NCBI GenBank assembly: GCA_025458665.1
Contig: JALOSG010000127.1
Span: 1-7,663, forward strand
DNA from: Serpentinimonas sp.
GTDB taxonomy: Bacteria; Pseudomonadota; Gammaproteobacteria; Burkholderiales; Burkholderiaceae_C
Length of the DNA stretch: 7,663 nt
Direction of reading: 5' to 3'
Position 1 is the first letter of the stretch; every line of letters starts with the position of its first letter. Shown piece after piece: positions 1-6,316 of the stretch. The notes under the pieces are model-generated. The model saw nothing but the letters and a program-made list of their open reading frames with translations. It ran no database searches and was not told where the DNA came from. The position numbers and the translations under genes were made by a program.

Positions 1-914
1 TGCTCGATGTTGCTGTGGCGGTCTTGCGGCGAATCGATCTGCACCTTCTGCGGCTGGCGCATCACGCGGGAAGCCAGCGCCTGGATGCGCGGCGCAAAGG
101 TGGCGCTGAACATCATGGTCTGGTGGCGTGCAATGGTCAGCTGGTTCACTTCAGCCAGGTCGTCGGCAAAGCCCAGGTCGAGCATGCGGTCGGCCTCGTC
201 CACCACCAGGAACTGCACTTCGTCGAGCTTGATCTGCCCGCTGCGCTGCAGGTCCAGCAGGCGGCCGGGCGTGGCCACCACCAAGTTGGCGTTCTGCAAC
301 TTGGCAATCTGCACCTGGTAGGGAATACCGCCCACCACGTTGGCAATACGCAGGCCGCGGCAATGGCGCACCAGGTCGATGGCGTCGTGGGCCACCTGCT
401 GGGCCAGTTCGCGGGTGGGGCACAGAATCAGCGCGCCGGGCACGGTAGGCTTGAAGTGGCGGGCCAGCAGCGGGTTCTTGCGCTTCGGCGCCTTGGGGGC
501 AGGCTTGCCTTCGGCAGCAGCCTCGGCAGCCAGGCGCTCACGCTCGGCGCGCTCGGCGGCTTCTGCGGCGGCTTGCTGCTTGAGCAGGGTGTGCAGCACA
601 GGCAGCAGGAACGCAGCGGTCTTGCCGCTGCCCGTCTGGCTGGACACCATGAGGTCGGTGTAGGCCTTGGCAGCGGCACCCTCGCCCTGCATGGCCTTGG
701 GAATGACAGCTTGCTGCACCAGCGTGGGCTGGGTGAAACCGAGGTCGGCCACGGCCTGCACCAACTCGGGGGCCAGGCCCAGTGCGGCAAACGGGTTGGG
801 GCCGGTAGGTTCGGCCTGGGTGGGCTTGGCCTGAGGGGCCTGGGCAGCGTCGCCGCTGTCCACGTCGTTGGGCAGATCGAAACCAGCCAGTTCGGGGGTA
901 TTGAAATCAGTCAT
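1..914 (-). CDS. DEAD-box ATP-dependent RNA helicase, N-terminal 304 residues (runs off left edge)
   Basis: Superfamily 2 RNA helicase that would unwind or remodel RNA duplexes (ribosome assembly, mRNA decay or cold adaptation) in the cytoplasm. The start is ATG at 914-912, with AGGA 8 bases upstream. Visible motifs: Q motif around residues 59-67 (GFTQPTLVQ), motif I SSQTGSGKT with Lys98, motif Ia PTREL at 166-170, GG at 195-196, motif Ib TPGRL at 215-219, motif II DEAD at 239-242, motif III SAT at 270-272. RecA domain 1 is therefore complete; domain 2 and any C-terminal tail lie outside the window. Two insertions stand out: about 8 residues before motif I (near 77-86) and an Ala/Glu/Arg/Lys-rich stretch at about 112-157 between motifs I and Ia. 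The first 40 residues are acidic and Pro/Ala-rich, probably disordered. The motif set is nearest to RhlE-type proteins, but the subfamily cannot be fixed without the C-terminus, so no symbol is given. The DEAD-box call itself is near certain. Confidence 0.95.
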   Translation of the reverse strand, partial: MTDFNTPELAGFDLPNDVDSGDAAQAPQAKPTQAEPTGPNPFAALGLAPELVQAVADLGFTQPTLVQQAVIPKAMQGEGAAAKAYTDLMVSSQTGSGKTAAFLLPVLHTLLKQQAAAEAAERAERERLAAEAAAEGKPAPKAPKRKNPLLARHFKPTVPGALILCPTRELAQQVAHDAIDLVRHCRGLRIANVVGGIPYQVQIAKLQNANLVVATPGRLLDLQRSGQIKLDEVQFLVVDEADRMLDLGFADDLAEVNQLTIARHQTMMFSATFAPRIQALASRVMRQPQKVQIDSPQDRHSNIE

Positions 915-919
915 GTCGT

Positions 920-960
920 TCGTCCTGGCGCACAGGGCGCCATTGATCGAAACAGGACGA
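920..960 (-). promoter_or_regulatory. Helicase leader that can pair off its Shine-Dalgarno sequence
   Basis: Reading the minus strand, TCGTCCTG (960-953) is the perfect complement of CAGGACGA (927-920). The latter contains AGGA (926-923), the only reasonable Shine-Dalgarno sequence of the helicase gene, 8 bases before its ATG. Between the arms lies a second 6-bp inverted repeat, TGGCGC (942-937) with GCGCCA (931-926), loop of 5. The two helices share bases 926-927, so they would stack with a bulge of about 12 bases on the 5' side. The complementarity is seen directly. That the RNA folds this way and limits translation is inference; no folding energy was computed. Confidence 0.45.
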
Positions 961-1038
961 CAACGCAGCAGTAAGCCGCGGCGGCGCGCCTGATCCGTTC
1001 GTGGTCATACACACATCAACCATCAAACAGATCGACAC

Positions 1039-1061
1039 GCCGGCTCACCACGTCAGCCGGC
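1039..1061. repeat. Perfect 7-bp inverted repeat in the gap upstream of the helicase
   Basis: GCCGGCT (1039-1045) and AGCCGGC (1055-1061) flank a 9-base spacer. Neither strand shows a T-run after it, so it is a poor terminator. It lies 125-147 bases upstream of the helicase ATG. It could be a hairpin in a long helicase leader or a protein-binding site. I found no convincing -35/-10 pair around it on either strand. A 7-bp GC-rich repeat is only modestly above chance in DNA of this composition. Confidence 0.35.
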
Positions 1062-1142
1062 AGAACGCGACTGGGGGCAATTCGGGATGCTGAGGGCCTT
1101 TTATCTAGCCGTGAAGGCTGGGGCCGTAGCGTGAGGCAGATG

Positions 1143-1174
1143 CACAAAACACCGCGTTTTGCAGTGCAACGCGG
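1143..1174 (-). terminator. Probable intrinsic terminator after pit
   Basis: On the minus strand, 31 bases beyond the pit stop codon, the arms CCGCGTT and AACGCGG (1174-1168 and 1158-1152) form a perfect 7-bp stem. An alternative pairing CCGCG+TTGC/GCAA+CGCGG with an AA bulge gives nine pairs and a 3-base loop. It is followed directly by the interrupted T-run TGTTTTGTG. Position, orientation and T-rich tail fit a Rho-independent terminator for the orn-pit transcript. The T-run is imperfect, so efficiency is uncertain. Confidence 0.5.
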
Positions 1175-1204
1175 ATTATGGCACGGATTCGGGTTTTTAC
1201 CTAA

Positions 1205-2911
1205 TCAGCCCAGCGTTCGTACCAGCACCTGGAACAGGATGGCCGCCAGCACCGCGGTGGCGGGAACGGTAATGATCCACGCCGCTACGATGCGCATGAC
1301 CACCGAACGCTTGACGATTTCCTTGCGGTAGGCCTTTTTGAACGCCTTGCGCTCCTTCTTGGCAAACGGGGCTTGCGCCAGCGCGGGGTCTCGCTCGACC
1401 GCCGCATCGGCCTCGCGGGCCTTGGCGCTCAGCCGTGCATCGAATGCCTGGCGCTCCTCGTTGGCCGCCTGCGCCCGGCGGATGTCTTCCATCTTGGCGC
1501 GGCGCTTCATTTCCGAAAGCATGCGCTTCTTGTCGGCTACCGAAGCGGCCTCGAACCTGGCCAGATAGGCCTCCACCTGTTCGCGGTCTTCGCCGGGGTG
1601 GCCGGCGCGCACCACCGCTTCCATCTTGGCGTAATTCACCTTGAGCAGTTCGCGCAGAAAGCCCACCCCGAACACCGCACCGATGGTCACGTGGGTGGTG
1701 GAAACCGGCATACCCAGTTCTGCCGCCACGATCACGGTCAGCGTGGCAGCCATGGCAATGGAATAAGCGCGCATGCGGTCCAGTTCGGTGATTTCCTTGC
1801 CCACCGTGAGAATGAGGCGGGAGCCGAACAGCGCCAGGCCCACCGCCAGACCCAGCGCGCCCAGCAGCATGATCCACAGCGGTGTGGCGGCCTTGGTGGC
1901 CACAGCGCCCGAAATGACCGCCTCGTAAATGGCGGCCAGCGGGCCGATGGCGTTGGCCACATCGTTGGCACCGTGGGCAAAGCTGAGCAGTGCAGCCGAA
2001 CACACCAGCGGCCAAGTGAACAGGCGGTTCACACCGTCCTTGTCGTTACTCTGCCTGGCGGCCTGTCGGCCTATGGGCCGGCGCAGCGCAAAGTACGTGA
2101 CCACGGCCACCGCAAAGCCCCACATCAGTGCAGCGGCAAAGCCCACCTTCACCAGTTGCCCCAGCCCTTTCAAGAGCATGAACGCGGCGAACGCCCAGGC
2201 CATGAAAGCCACCAGCAGCGGCACCATGCGGGCCGCGGCCAGGGACATGTCGCTCTGGTAGGTGATGGTGCGTTTGATGAGATACAGGAAGCCCGCCGCC
2301 ATGGCGCCCCCCATGAGCGGAGAGATCACCCAGCTGGCCACAATGGCGCCAATGGTGCTCCAGTTCACCAGCGCCCAGCCTCCGGCGGTGATACCCGCGC
2401 CCATGACCGCCCCGATGATGGAGTGCGTGGTGGATACCGGTGCACCCAGCACGGTGGCCAGGTTCAGCCAGAGCGCGGCGGCCAGCAAGGCGGCCAGCAT
2501 GAGCCAGGTGAAGCGCGCCGGGTCGTTGATGCCGGCCGGGTCGATGATGCCGCCCTTGATGGTACCCACCACCTCACCGCCCGCCACGATGGCGCCCATG
2601 GCCTCGAACACCGCCGCAATGGCAATGGCCCAACCCAGGGTGATGGCCCCGGAGCCCACCGCCGGCCCCATGTTGTTGGCCACATCGTTGGCGCCAATGT
2701 TCATGGCCATGTAGCCGCCCACCACGGCAGCCACCACCAGAAACGCTACGGCCTGAACGGTCAGCGCAGAGAGGTCACGGATATTGAACGCAGCGAACAG
2801 CCCGATGGCGACCAGAAAGGCGACAGCGGCGGTGAGGCGTAACGCGTTCTGCTGCTGTTGGGCGCCCGCTTTGGTGGCGGGCTTGAGGTTGACGTTGATA
2901 TGGGCACTCAT
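1205..2911 (-). CDS. pit: PiT-family inorganic phosphate transporter
   Basis: Inner-membrane symporter of the PiT (PHO4) family, which takes up phosphate, usually as a neutral metal-phosphate complex driven by the proton gradient. The 568-residue protein shows the internal duplication of the family: signature GANDVAN at residues 73-79 and again at 314-320, and PVSTTH at 158-163 and 402-407, each within strongly hydrophobic stretches. I estimate about 10-12 membrane segments, the last near 538-561. A highly charged, probably helical cytoplasmic segment at about 422-536 (many Lys, Arg, Glu, Ala) sits before that last segment. The protein is longer than E. coli PitA (about 499 residues), mostly because of it. 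The start ATG at 2911-2909 is fixed: the orn stop lies in the same frame three codons upstream. There is no Shine-Dalgarno sequence before the ATG (the upstream bases read CGGTTTCC), so translation probably depends on coupling to orn. A likely terminator follows at 1143-1174. Confidence 0.95.
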   Translation of the reverse strand: MSAHINVNLKPATKAGAQQQQNALRLTAAVAFLVAIGLFAAFNIRDLSALTVQAVAFLVVAAVVGGYMAMNIGANDVANNMGPAVGSGAITLGWAIAIAAVFEAMGAIVAGGEVVGTIKGGIIDPAGINDPARFTWLMLAALLAAALWLNLATVLGAPVSTTHSIIGAVMGAGITAGGWALVNWSTIGAIVASWVISPLMGGAMAAGFLYLIKRTITYQSDMSLAAARMVPLLVAFMAWAFAAFMLLKGLGQLVKVGFAAALMWGFAVAVVTYFALRRPIGRQAARQSNDKDGVNRLFTWPLVCSAALLSFAHGANDVANAIGPLAAIYEAVISGAVATKAATPLWIMLLGALGLAVGLALFGSRLILTVGKEITELDRMRAYSIAMAATLTVIVAAELGMPVSTTHVTIGAVFGVGFLRELLKVNYAKMEAVVRAGHPGEDREQVEAYLARFEAASVADKKRMLSEMKRRAKMEDIRRAQAANEERQAFDARLSAKAREADAAVERDPALAQAPFAKKERKAFKKAYRKEIVKRSVVMRIVAAWIITVPATAVLAAILFQVLVRTLG

Positions 2912-2920
2912 GGAAACCGA

Positions 2921-3496
2921 TCAGCGCAGCAGATGTTGACGGTAGTGCTGCAGTTCATCGATGGACTCGTGCACATCGGCCAGGGCGGTGTGTTTCTGGT
3001 GCTTCTGGAAGGCGGCGTACACCTCGGGGCGCCAGCGCTTGGCCAGTTCCTTCAGGGTGCTCACATCCAGGTTGCGGTAGTGGAAGTAAGCCTCCAGGCG
3101 GGGCATGTACTTCACCAGAAAGCGCCGGTCCTGCCCGATGGAGTTGCCGCACATGGGCGAGCCGCCCTTGGGCACGTAGCGCTTCATGAACTCCAGCACC
3201 TCCTCCTCGGCCTCGGCCTCGGTCACGGTGCTGGCTTTCACCTTGTCTATCAGGCCGCTTTTGCCGTGCGTGCCCTTGTTCCACGCATCCATGGCGTCCA
3301 GCACCGCATCGGACTGATGGATGACGAGCACCGGCCCCTCCACCCGGGGTTCCAGGTTGGGGCCTGTCACCACGATGGCGATTTCCAGCAACCGGTCGGT
3401 TTCCGGCTCCAGACCGCTCATCTCGCAATCGATCCAGACCAGATTCTGGTCGCTCTTGGGCAGCGGCTCGGCGGCCGGGTTCTGGGGTTCGTTCAT
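2921..3496 (-). CDS. orn: Oligoribonuclease (DEDDh 3'-5' exoribonuclease)
   Basis: Cytoplasmic exonuclease that degrades two- to five-nucleotide RNAs to mononucleotides. In bacteria that use cyclic di-GMP it also clears the breakdown product pGpG. The 191-residue length is close to E. coli Orn (181), with a few extra N-terminal residues. All DEDDh catalytic residues are visible: Asp23 and Glu25 in WIDCEMSGL, Asp123 in GNSIGQDRRFL, and His169 with Asp174 in HTALADVHESI. The ATG at 3496-3494 is the only sensible start, because an in-frame TAA lies 27 bases upstream (3526-3524). No Shine-Dalgarno sequence precedes it; the leader is pyrimidine-rich (TTTTCCTGTCCC and similar). It is the first gene of a probable two-gene unit with pit, which starts 9 bases after its stop. 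It is divergent from the M48 protease gene across a 139-base gap. I saw no good sigma-70 promoter for it: a TTGACG at 3580-3575 has no matching -10. Confidence 0.97.
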   Translation of the reverse strand: MNEPQNPAAEPLPKSDQNLVWIDCEMSGLEPETDRLLEIAIVVTGPNLEPRVEGPVLVIHQSDAVLDAMDAWNKGTHGKSGLIDKVKASTVTEAEAEEEVLEFMKRYVPKGGSPMCGNSIGQDRRFLVKYMPRLEAYFHYRNLDVSTLKELAKRWRPEVYAAFQKHQKHTALADVHESIDELQHYRQHLLR

Positions 3497-3623
3497 GGAC
3501 AGACAGCGGGACAGGAAAACAGGTTAAAGCACGGGCGTGCGGCCGAAGGCCGGATTCCGGTGGCGAAATCATGGCGTCAACGTGGATTTTCGCTCATCTG
3601 GCTCCCCGGCTCGGCGCTTTCGC

Positions 3624-3629
3624 TAGACT
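3624..3629 (+). promoter_or_regulatory. Possible -10 element (TAGACT) for a leaderless protease mRNA
   Basis: TAGACT ends 6 bases before the A of the protease ATG (3636). Transcription normally begins about 7 bases after the -10 hexamer, so the first transcribed base would be the A of the start codon. No purine-rich ribosome-binding site precedes the ATG, and an in-frame TAG inside this hexamer rules out an upstream start. There is no recognisable -35 at 16-18 bases spacing, which keeps confidence low. Confidence 0.3.
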
Positions 3630-3635
3630 CCCTGC

Positions 3636-4910
3636 ATGGAATCTCATTTTGAAGCGGCCGCGAACCTCTGGACGTGGACCTTTTGCGCTCTGTTGCTGGC
3701 CCACCTGGGCACCCGCTTCTGGCTGGCCAGCCGCCAGATCCGGCACGTAGCCACACACCGCCACGCGGTGCCCGCACCGTTCGAGTCCACCATCGGGCTG
3801 GCGGCACACCAGAAGGCTGCCGACTACACCATCGCCAAAACCCGCCTCGGGCTTCTGGCAGCTGCCTTGTCCTCGGCAGTCGTGCTGGGCTGGACGCTGC
3901 TGGGCGGCTTGCACCTGCTCAACCAGGGCTTGCTGAACCTCATGGGTCCGGGCATGTGGCAGCAAATCGCCCTGCTGGGCACCTTTTTCCTCGTGGGCGG
4001 CCTCATTGAACTGCCGCTGTCCTGGTACGCCACTTTCCGGCTGGAAGAGCGTTTCGGGTTCAACCGGATCACGTTGGGACTGTGGCTGGCCGATGGCGCC
4101 AAAGGCCTGGTGGTGGCTGCGCTGCTGGGCCTGCCCATTGCAGCGCTGGTGCTGTGGCTCATGCAGGCCGGCGGGAGCCTGTGGTGGCTCTGGGCCTGGG
4201 CCGCATGGATGGGCTTCAACCTGCTGCTGCTGGTGATTTACCCCACCTTCATTGCCCCGCTGTTCAACAAGTTCGAGCCTCTGCAGGACGAATCCCTCAA
4301 GGCCCGCATACAGCACCTGATGCAGCGCTGCGGCTTCTCGGCCAAAGGCCTGTACGTCATGGATGGCAGCAAGCGCAGCGCCCACGCCAATGCCTATTTC
4401 ACCGGTTTTGGTCCGGCCAAGCGCGTGGTGTTCTTCGACACTCTGCTCTCCCAACTCAACGCCGACGAAGTGGATGCCGTGCTGGCGCACGAACTGGGCC
4501 ATTTCAAGCACCGCCACATCATCAAACGCATGGTCACATTGTTTGCAGTGAGCCTGGCGGGCTTTGCCTTGCTCGGCTGGCTGTCGGGGCAGGTGTGGTT
4601 CTACACCGGCCTGAATGTGGTGCCGTCACTGGCGCACCCCAACAGCGCCCTCGCCCTGCTGCTGTTTGCCGTGGTGGCGCCGCTGGGCAGCTTTTTCCTC
4701 ACACCGCTCAGCAGCCAGGTCTCGCGCGCCCACGAGTTCGAGGCCGACGCCTACGCCATGCAGCAAACCAGTGGCCGCGATCTGGCCAGCGCGCTGCTCA
4801 AGCTCTACAAGGACAACGCCAGCACACTGACTCCGGACCCACTTTTCGTGAAGTTTTACTACTCGCACCCACCCGCTGGCGAGCGGCTGGCGCGCATGCA
4901 GCAGGCGTGA
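3636..4910 (+). CDS. M48 family (Ste24/CAAX protease type) membrane zinc metalloprotease
   Basis: Integral-membrane zinc endopeptidase resembling yeast Ste24p and the CAAX prenyl protease 1 family. Bacterial members lack known prenylated substrates and are thought to act in membrane-protein turnover; the substrate here is unknown. The 424 residues match the family in length. The N-terminal half has hydrophobic segments near 10-30, 68-95, 108-130 and 150-205. The zinc motif HELGH is at 285-289 (His285, Glu286, His289). The third ligand is probably Glu367 in the HEFEAD stretch, with Asp371. The family-typical RSAHANAYFTG is at 247-257, and two further hydrophobic segments occupy about 298-322 and 336-358. 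All catalytic residues are intact. The ATG start is forced by an in-frame TAG 12 bases upstream. It is unlike HtpX, which is shorter and lacks the long N-terminal multi-span region. phhB follows on the same strand after 50 bases, so the two may be co-transcribed. The gene is divergent from orn. Confidence 0.93.
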   Translation: MESHFEAAANLWTWTFCALLLAHLGTRFWLASRQIRHVATHRHAVPAPFESTIGLAAHQKAADYTIAKTRLGLLAAALSSAVVLGWTLLGGLHLLNQGLLNLMGPGMWQQIALLGTFFLVGGLIELPLSWYATFRLEERFGFNRITLGLWLADGAKGLVVAALLGLPIAALVLWLMQAGGSLWWLWAWAAWMGFNLLLLVIYPTFIAPLFNKFEPLQDESLKARIQHLMQRCGFSAKGLYVMDGSKRSAHANAYFTGFGPAKRVVFFDTLLSQLNADEVDAVLAHELGHFKHRHIIKRMVTLFAVSLAGFALLGWLSGQVWFYTGLNVVPSLAHPNSALALLLFAVVAPLGSFFLTPLSSQVSRAHEFEADAYAMQQTSGRDLASALLKLYKDNASTLTPDPLFVKFYYSHPPAGERLARMQQA

Positions 4911-4960
4911 ACTGCGCTGTCCTCACGGTTTCCCCACCCACTCTTTACAGGCACTCTGCC

Positions 4961-5287
4961 ATGACCACATCGCCCCACGCCCAGCGCCGCGCCCTGACCG
5001 CCACCGAAATCGTCATGCGCCTCACCGACCTCAACGGCAGCACGCCACAGGGCTGGATGCTGGTGGACGGCGCCATCGAGAAAACCTACCGCTTCCCGAA
5101 CTTCCTGGAAACGATGATGTTCGTGAACGCGGTAGCGCAGATTGCCCACGTGGAAGACCACCACCCCGATCTGGCCGTGGGCTACAACCGTTGCCAGGTG
5201 CGCTACAACACCCACGATGTGAACGGCATTTCTGCCAGCGACTTCCATTGCGCTGCGCGGATAGACGCGCTGCTGCCCAAGGCTTGA
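4961..5287 (+). CDS. phhB: Pterin-4a-carbinolamine dehydratase (4a-hydroxytetrahydrobiopterin dehydratase)
   Basis: Small cytoplasmic enzyme that dehydrates 4a-hydroxytetrahydropterin, the product released by aromatic amino acid hydroxylases, and so recycles the pterin cofactor. The 108 residues match the family (about 95-120). The active-site signature is present: EDHHPD at 65-70 with His67 and His68, YN at 75-76, then THD at 84-86 with His85. The spacing of 17 residues between the second and third histidine equals that in the human protein PCD/DCoH (His62 and His79). Start: ATG at 4961, with only a weak AGG 9 bases upstream. The gene has no phenylalanine hydroxylase (phhA) neighbour in view, so a role in general pterin or molybdopterin chemistry is also possible. 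Its TGA stop (5285-5287) overlaps the likely TTG start of rsgA. Confidence 0.93.
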   Translation: MTTSPHAQRRALTATEIVMRLTDLNGSTPQGWMLVDGAIEKTYRFPNFLETMMFVNAVAQIAHVEDHHPDLAVGYNRCQVRYNTHDVNGISASDFHCAARIDALLPKA

Positions 5288-6285
5288 AGCGCCTGCCTAC
5301 GTCCCCCTCCGGTGCACCCCGTGGCCCCGGAACAGAAAGCCCGCTGCAGGACGGGCTGGTGGTGGGCTCTCACGGCAGGCACTGCGTGGTGGAAGCCGAC
5401 AACGGAACCCGCCTGCTGTGCCACTCCCGAGGTAAAAAAAGCGCGGCTGTGGTGGGGGACCTGGTGCACTGGCGCACCACCGGCGACGAAGGCATCGTGG
5501 AGGCACTGCAGCCCAGGCGCAACCTGTTCTACCGCCAGGACGAACTGCGCACCAAGTCCTTTGCAGCAAACCTCGACCAGATCCTGGTGCTGCTAGCAGC
5601 CGAACCCGAGTTTTCCGAGCGGCAACTGGCGCGCGCGCTGATTGCGGCGCAAGCAGAAGGCATTCCCGTCGTGGTGGGCCTGAACAAGCAGGACTTGGCC
5701 GAGCCTTTTGCGCGCGCTTGGGAGCGCCTGGCACCGTACCGGCGCATGGGCACACAGGTGCTGGGCCTGTGCCTGAAACCAGCGTCCTCCAGCGCTACGG
5801 GCGGCGTGTCCGTGCCCACCGGTCTGGAAGCCCTGTTGCCGCTGCTGCAGGGCAAACGCACCCTGGTGCTGGGCCCATCGGGTACCGGCAAAAGCACGCT
5901 CATCAACCTGCTCGTGCCCGAGGCCCGCGCCTTGACTGCCGAGATATCGCAGGCGCTCAACTCGGGCAAGCACACCACCACCAGCACCACCTGGTACTGG
6001 CTAGACCCGGAACACCGCAGCGCGCTGATCGATTCCCCCGGGTTTCAGGAATTCGGCCTGCACCACATTGCCCCGGAGCGGCTGGCCCAGCTCATGCCCG
6101 ACCTCGCGGCCCATCTGGGCCAATGCCGCTTCTACAACTGCACCCACCTGCATGAACCCGGGTGTGGGGTGCGCGATGCCGTGGGGCTGCGCGCTGAGGG
6201 GGAGCTTGCTCCGCAGATCGATGAGAACCGCTATCGGATTTATGGCGAACTGCATGCGCTACTGAGCCAGCCGCAGCGCTACTGA
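5284..6285 (+). CDS. rsgA: Ribosome small subunit-dependent GTPase A (RsgA/YjeQ)
   Basis: Circularly permuted GTPase that checks late maturation of the 30S subunit, its GTP hydrolysis being stimulated by the subunit. Counting from the TTG, 333 residues show an N-terminal OB-fold (about 22-80), then the permuted GTPase motifs: G4 NKQD at 134-137 ahead of G1 GPSGTGKST at 197-205, the G2/switch region around 229-236 (GKHTTTSTT), and G3 DSPG at 250-253. A C-terminal zinc site follows: Cys281, Cys286, His288, Cys294 (C-x4-C-x-H-x5-C). All expected residues are intact. A Ser/Ala/Gly-rich insertion lies near 166-180. No in-frame ATG exists between the phhB stop and the OB-fold, so I chose TTG at 5284-5286, which overlaps the phhB TGA as TTGA. 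AAGG sits almost against it. GTG codons near 5359-5364 are alternatives but would trim the first OB strand. The gene converges on the CobD-like gene, with 31 bases between their stops and no clear terminator. Confidence 0.95.
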   Translation: MKRLPTSPSGAPRGPGTESPLQDGLVVGSHGRHCVVEADNGTRLLCHSRGKKSAAVVGDLVHWRTTGDEGIVEALQPRRNLFYRQDELRTKSFAANLDQILVLLAAEPEFSERQLARALIAAQAEGIPVVVGLNKQDLAEPFARAWERLAPYRRMGTQVLGLCLKPASSSATGGVSVPTGLEALLPLLQGKRTLVLGPSGTGKSTLINLLVPEARALTAEISQALNSGKHTTTSTTWYWLDPEHRSALIDSPGFQEFGLHHIAPERLAQLMPDLAAHLGQCRFYNCTHLHEPGCGVRDAVGLRAEGELAPQIDENRYRIYGELHALLSQPQRY

Positions 6286-6316
6286 AGGCCGCTGAAATCT
6301 GGACGGGAAGCTGTGC

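Noticed and set aside
15..974. Open frame of 319 codons on the plus strand across the helicase
   Set aside because: It is antisense to a clearly coding DEAD-box gene with all motifs. Its Gly/His/Gln-rich product has no recognisable domain and reflects the GC-rich third-position bias of the true gene.
1373..2842. Open frame of 489 codons on the plus strand opposite pit
   Set aside because: Striking length, but the His/Gly/Arg/Gln-rich translation is the usual mirror image of a hydrophobic GC-rich membrane protein gene. The pit frame carries both family signatures.
3540..3560. Short palindromes CGGCC-GAA-GGCCG and CCGGA-T-TCCGG in the orn/protease gap
   Set aside because: Five-base GC arms are expected often in DNA of this composition. 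They have no T-run and no clear relation to a promoter, so I do not call an operator.
3552..3580. Candidate orn promoter with TTGACG at 3580-3575 (minus strand)
   Set aside because: The -35 matches five of six bases, but at 17-18 bases spacing the -10 would be GAATCC or AATCCG, which is not credible.
3594..4517. Open frame of 307 codons on the minus strand opposite the M48 protease
   Set aside because: Gln/His/Gly-rich shadow with no domain. The plus strand encodes a complete protease with an intact HELGH motif.
5191..5283. Upstream extension of rsgA starting inside phhB
   Set aside because: The extra residues are a frame-shifted reading of the conserved end of phhB and do not resemble any RsgA N-terminus.
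6286..6316. Possible bidirectional terminator between the convergent rsgA and CobD-like genes
   Set aside because: Only 5-bp imperfect pairings and no T-tract on either strand in the 31-base gap.
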